In this document: piece by piece, positions 60,223 through 64,000 of the stretch
Layout: each line of letters starts with the position of its first letter
How positions within the stretch are numbered: the first letter of the stretch is position 1
NCBI GenBank assembly: GCA_964404445.1
Contig: CAYOJW010000003.1
Location: 248,001 to 312,000, forward strand
Length of the DNA: 64,000 nt
Direction: 5' to 3'
Origin: UBA2336 sp964404445
GTDB taxonomy: Bacteria > Bacteroidota > Bacteroidia > Cytophagales > Cyclobacteriaceae
Notes under the pieces: generated by a model
Databases searched by the model: none
The model's input: the letters and a program-made list of their open reading frames with translations, nothing else
What the model was told of the DNA's origin: nothing
Position numbers and translations under genes: made by a program

Positions 60223-61857
60223 TTAAATTGTTCTTCCTGTATTAATCACGTTCACACCATTAAAGCGTGTTGTTGCACTTCCGTGCGATACCGCAGATAC
60301 TTGTGAAGGCTGGCCTTTGCCGTCAAAGAACGACCCAAACAAACGGTAATCGTTTTCATCGCATATTTTGGCGCAACTGTTCCAGAATTCCTGCGTGTTC
60401 GACTGGTACGCCACATCATTGAGCATACCGGCAATTTCACCGTTTTTAATTTCGAAGAATGCCGTGCCGCCAAACTGGAAATTATACCGTTGCTGATCGA
60501 TAGAGTACGACCCACGACCGGCAATGTAGATACCTTTCTCTACATCTTTAATCATTTGTGCGCTTGAGTAAGGTTCTTTGCCGGGTTTTAACGATACGTT
60601 CGGCATACGCTGAAACTGTACATCGTTCCAGCTTTGTGAATAACAACATCCGTGCGATTCGGTTTGCCCCAAAATGCCTACCTGATCACGAATAGCCTGA
60701 ACGTTTACCAGCACCCCGTCTTTAATAATATCCCAGCTTTTGCATTTCACACCCTCATCATCATAACCAACAGCCCCCAGCGAACCGGGTTGTGTTTTAT
60801 CGGCTACAATGTTTACGATTTTACTGCCGTATTGAAACTTGCCGAGTTTATCTAACGTGGCAAAGCTTGTTCCGGCATAGTTGGCTTCGTATCCTAAAAT
60901 ACGGTCTAACTCGGTAGCGTGGCCAATAGATTCGTGAATGGTTAAACCTAAGTGGTTGGGTTCAAGCACCAAATCGTATTTACCCGGCTCTACCGATTTT
61001 GCCGCGATCATTTCTTTTGCCTGGCGTGCTGCGATGCCTGCATCTTCAATCATGTCGTAGCTGTTTTTGTACAGTACCGTTCCGCCAGGGCCTTGTAGTT
61101 TGTCTATTGATTTGGGCATTAGGTATTCAAAGCCCATGCCCATCGGAGCGCTCATGGCATCGCGTGTTTTAAATTTTCCGGATGCACGATCGGTTACCGA
61201 TACGCTAAAGTTTGGCCATATCCGGTGGATGTTCTGATCGATGTACGAGCCATCGGTGGAAGCAAAATACTTTTGTTCGTTAATCATGAACAGGTTGGAG
61301 TTAACAAAGCTGGCTCCGTTTTGTAAGGCTGCCGCATTTGCGCTCAGTAACAGATCAACTTTATCGGCTACCGGAATTTCAAACGCATTTTTTTGAATGG
61401 GTGTATTCCAGGTTACTTCGCCATAGCTTTGTACGGGTGCCAGTTTTACAGGTTCTTTCTGGAATTTCGAGTTTGCTTTGGCAATGGCAACCGCTTGCGT
61501 GGTGGCGTTTTTGAGGCCATCGGCTGTTACGGTGTTGGTCGCAGCAAACCCCCATGTACCGTTGGCAATTACACGTATGCCCACACCAAACGACTCGGAG
61601 CTTTGAATACCCTGAATCCGTTTTTCGCGTGTAGCGACCGATTGGTTCAGGTAACGGCCAATGCGTACATCGGCATAGGTGGCGCCCAACGATTTAGCCG
61701 TGTTTAAGGCAACATCGGCTAATTGCTTTTTTTGTGCGGGTGTGAGGCGTGCCTCCAGCAATTGCTCTTCGCTGATAACGTTTCCCCATGAAGGGAAGGG
61801 TAGTAGCACACTGCCCAAACCTAACCCCGCTAATTGAACAAAATCTCTTCTTTTCAT
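60223..61857 (-). CDS. tldD: TldD-family metalloprotease with twin-arginine signal, paralogue 2
   Basis: A 544-residue protein very similar along its whole length to the neighbouring copy. Signal MKRRDFVQLAGLGLGSVLLPF (twin arginine), metal site IHESIGHATELDR, and ESHGCCYSQSWNDVQFQRMPNVS late. Compared with the neighbour, small differences are seen throughout, so the duplication is not recent. The start was set at the twin-arginine ATG; a frame to 61920 has no counterpart in the family. Whether the two TldD proteins pair with each other or with the downstream PmbA cannot be told. Confidence 0.92.
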   Translation of the reverse strand: MKRRDFVQLAGLGLGSVLLPFPSWGNVISEEQLLEARLTPAQKKQLADVALNTAKSLGATYADVRIGRYLNQSVATREKRIQGIQSSESFGVGIRVIANGTWGFAATNTVTADGLKNATTQAVAIAKANSKFQKEPVKLAPVQSYGEVTWNTPIQKNAFEIPVADKVDLLLSANAAALQNGASFVNSNLFMINEQKYFASTDGSYIDQNIHRIWPNFSVSVTDRASGKFKTRDAMSAPMGMGFEYLMPKSIDKLQGPGGTVLYKNSYDMIEDAGIAARQAKEMIAAKSVEPGKYDLVLEPNHLGLTIHESIGHATELDRILGYEANYAGTSFATLDKLGKFQYGSKIVNIVADKTQPGSLGAVGYDDEGVKCKSWDIIKDGVLVNVQAIRDQVGILGQTESHGCCYSQSWNDVQFQRMPNVSLKPGKEPYSSAQMIKDVEKGIYIAGRGSYSIDQQRYNFQFGGTAFFEIKNGEIAGMLNDVAYQSNTQEFWNSCAKICDENDYRLFGSFFDGKGQPSQVSAVSHGSATTRFNGVNVINTGRTI

Positions 61858-61999
61858 AGTATGCTTTAAGCTATCGATGTATGTATTTCGGAAGTGGAAA
61901 ATAGAAAGCGCAACCGGCAAAATCCTGATTTTAGGAATAGCGGGTATTACTTTATTTAAAAGGTAAAGCGGTGTTTTGGGGATTGAATTTCCCGGAAAT

Positions 62000-62029
62000 A
62001 AAAAAGTCCTGACAAAACTGCCAGGACTT
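62000..62029 (-). terminator. Intrinsic terminator of the GH3 gene
   Basis: AAGTCCTG and CAGGACTT form an eight-pair stem with a ten-base loop. Read on the minus strand a T-run follows. It lies 24 bases past the gene stop. Confidence 0.8.
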
Positions 62030-62052
62030 CTATAACCTAATAGTAACGCAGA

Positions 62053-64000
62053 TTACTTCAGCGTAAACTCAGCTTTTTTTACATCGCGTGAGTTTGTGCC
62101 TACAAAAACATGAAACTTACCAGGCTCTGAGCCAAAGCTCAAATCAGATTTATAAAACGAAAGGTCTTCGTTTGTAAGGTAAAAGGTAACGGTTTTTGTT
62201 TCACCGGCTTTAATGAATACTTTCTCAAACGCTTTCAGTTCTTTTACCGGGCGCGTAACAGAAGCTACCAGGTCGCGGATGTAAAGCTGTACCACTTCTT
62301 TGCCATCGCGTGTGCCAGTGTTGGTGACATCAACGGTTACCCGGATCGAATCGGCAGGGATCATCTCATTTTTATCAAGTGTGATCTCGCTGTACTGAAA
62401 TGTTGTATAGCTTAATCCGTAACCAAACGGATAAACAGGATCGTTGGAAACATCTAAATAATTCGACCGGAATTTTTGGAACCATTGCCCTTCCGGTAAC
62501 GGACGGCCAGTGTTTTTCTGTCCGTAATACATTGGTAACTGCCCAACGTTTTGAGGGAAGGTAGTCGATAACTTGCCCGAAGGGTTAACATCACCAAACA
62601 GAACATCGGCAATGGCATCACCGGCTTCACTTCCGCCAAACCAAACGTTTATAATGGCCGGTACGTTTTCGCTTTCCCATTTTATGGCGAGCGGTCGGCC
62701 GGTGAACAATACTAATACTACGGGTTTGCCGGTAGCCAGCAAGGCTTTGAGTAATTCCTTTTGTGTATCGGGAATATCGATGTTGCTGCGGCTCGATGCT
62801 TCACCGCTCATTTCGGCAGCTTCACCTAATGCCGCTACAATAACATCGGCACCGCGTGCAATTTTAAGGGCTTCTTTGCGGATAACCGATGCGGGGCGTT
62901 TGTCGCGGTGTAATGTTTTACCGAACAGGGTTGAGTTGTTCTCTAATTTTTCATCATCCGTAAGGTTAGAACCTTTGGCATATACGATTTTGGCCTTGCC
63001 GCCAACAGCTTTCTCAAGCCCGGCACGCAACGAAATGGATTGATCGAACTTGGCGGCCACACTCCACGTACCGGTCATATTTTCTTTTGCATCGGCCAAC
63101 GGCCCTACCAGCGCAATGGTGCCCGATTTTTTTATTGGCAGCGTGTTCTTATCGTTTTTCAGCAATACAAAACTTTGCGCGGCAATGCTGCGGGCTTCGG
63201 CACGGTTTGCTTCGGTGAATACATCGGTTTTTGCCCGGCTTTCATCACAATATTTGTAAGGGTTTTTGAAAAGCCCTAATTCAAACTTGGCGCGTAAAAT
63301 TCTGCGGCAGGCTTCGTTGATCTGGGCTTCGGTGATTTTTCCTTCATCCAATGATTTTTTAAGTGTACCTAAGAAACCTTCGGCTACCATATCCATGTCT
63401 AACCCGGCTGTAAGCGCTTTCGCGGAAACATCTTGCAGGTCTTCACCGTAACCATGGTCGATCATTTCAGAAACTCCGGTGTAATCCGAAACGATAAAAC
63501 CGTTAAAACCCCATTGCTTGCGAAGCACATCGGTGAGTAACCATTTGTTGGCCGTTGCCGGAATACCGTCAATCTCGTTAAACGAGGCCATCACACTTCC
63601 CACACCGGCATCGACTGCCGCTTTATAGGGTAGAAAATATTCGTTATACATGCGGTTGCGGCTCATATCGGTTGTGTTGTAGTCGCGGCCAGCTTCGGCA
63701 GCACCGTATAAAGCGTAATGTTTTACACACGCCATGATGGTATTGTTGCCTGAGTAATCTTTACCCTGATAACCGCGCACCATCGCTTGTGCGATCAAAC
63801 TGCCGAGGTAAGGGTCTTCACCACTGCCTTCGGATATTCGCCCCCAGCGGGCATCGCGCGAAATATCTACCATAGGCGAGAAAGTCCAGTTGATGCCATC
63901 GGCACTGGCCTCTTGTGCGGCAATGCGCGCGCTGCGTTCAATCAGTTCCATGTCCCAACTGCAGCTTAACCCTAACGGGATGGGGAATACGGTTTCGTAT
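62053..64000 (-). CDS. bglX: GH3 beta-glucosidase (BglX-like), N-terminus cut by window edge
   Basis: Periplasmic family 3 glycoside hydrolase. The frame is open to the window end; the visible part starts ETVFPIPLGLSCSWDMELIER. Key motifs are TFSPMVDISRDARWGRISEGSGEDP, VKHYALYGAAEAGRDYN, and the nucleophile region GFNGFIVSDYTGV (Asp in SDY). A second alpha/beta-sandwich (SFVLLKNDKNTLPIKKSGTIALVGPLADA) and a C-terminal fibronectin-like domain (VTVDVTNTGTRDGKEVVQLYIRD) follow, the BglX layout. The true N-terminus with its signal lies outside. Confidence 0.92.
   Translation of the reverse strand, partial: YETVFPIPLGLSCSWDMELIERSARIAAQEASADGINWTFSPMVDISRDARWGRISEGSGEDPYLGSLIAQAMVRGYQGKDYSGNNTIMACVKHYALYGAAEAGRDYNTTDMSRNRMYNEYFLPYKAAVDAGVGSVMASFNEIDGIPATANKWLLTDVLRKQWGFNGFIVSDYTGVSEMIDHGYGEDLQDVSAKALTAGLDMDMVAEGFLGTLKKSLDEGKITEAQINEACRRILRAKFELGLFKNPYKYCDESRAKTDVFTEANRAEARSIAAQSFVLLKNDKNTLPIKKSGTIALVGPLADAKENMTGTWSVAAKFDQSISLRAGLEKAVGGKAKIVYAKGSNLTDDEKLENNSTLFGKTLHRDKRPASVIRKEALKIARGADVIVAALGEAAEMSGEASSRSNIDIPDTQKELLKALLATGKPVVLVLFTGRPLAIKWESENVPAIINVWFGGSEAGDAIADVLFGDVNPSGKLSTTFPQNVGQLPMYYGQKNTGRPLPEGQWFQKFRSNYLDVSNDPVYPFGYGLSYTTFQYSEITLDKNEMIPADSIRVTVDVTNTGTRDGKEVVQLYIRDLVASVTRPVKELKAFEKVFIKAGETKTVTFYLTNEDLSFYKSDLSFGSEPGKFHVFVGTNSRDVKKAEFTLK

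Overview
The window looks like chromosomal DNA of a gliding, Cytophagales-like member of the Bacteroidota. The evidence is direct: a SusC/SusD pair with accessory lipoproteins, a type IX secretion C-terminal sorting domain, a Porin_10-type porin, many starts without a Shine-Dalgarno sequence, and several -7 elements of the TAnnTTTG type. No phage, transposase, CRISPR array or rRNA is visible.

Layout. 1-1.6 kb holds the end of a menaquinone cluster (isochorismate synthase menF, cut by the window edge, and a MenI-type thioesterase). 1.6-9.3 kb holds housekeeping genes: a histidine phosphatase; the minus-strand set Nif3 / CdsZ-like coiled coil / TPR protein; and the plus-strand set lpxK / porin / miaE. 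9.4-17.2 kb holds a secreted protein usually mislabelled asparagine synthetase B, an orphan MacB-like permease, an alpha/beta hydrolase, a 136-bp composite inverted-repeat element, and the conserved tesA / ybbA / ybbP neighbourhood. 17.2-20.5 kb is one large T9SS-exported SBBP/PKD protein. 20.5-21.1 kb holds a broken tRNA copy carrying a perfect palindrome, an intact CAT-anticodon tRNA, and a GIY-YIG gene with no clear start codon. 21.1-27.2 kb holds a beta-barrel protein, an OmpA-like protein, an ABC ATPase plus TolC pair, rpsA and tRNA-Cys.

27.3-41.2 kb is a nutrient-uptake and sensing region on the minus strand: SusC, SusD, two surface lipoproteins, a PD40 propeller, a propeller-type sensor kinase with its NarL-type regulator, and a second TonB-dependent receptor. 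41.5-49.2 kb holds a lactonase-like metallo-hydrolase, an Rrf2 regulator with three cysteines, a 608-residue uncharacterised cysteine-rich TIM-barrel-like protein with a 36-bp palindrome just upstream of its start, a GH25 lysozyme followed by a lysozyme-like secreted protein, and several small proteins. 49.3-57.0 kb is one tightly overlapping six-gene operon: DUF4159, MoxR ATPase, DUF58, BatA-like membrane protein, DUF4175 with a histidine-rich insert, and a membrane protein with a GATase-like core. 57.1-61.9 kb holds a TldE/PmbA protein and two tandem TldD paralogues with twin-arginine signals. The window ends inside a BglX-type GH3 beta-glucosidase.

The best leads for undescribed biology are the 608-residue protein with its palindrome and Fe-S-type regulator, the MoxR operon with the histidine-rich DUF4175 protein, and the exported TldD pair. 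All functional calls rest on reading the translated sequence; no database search was run.
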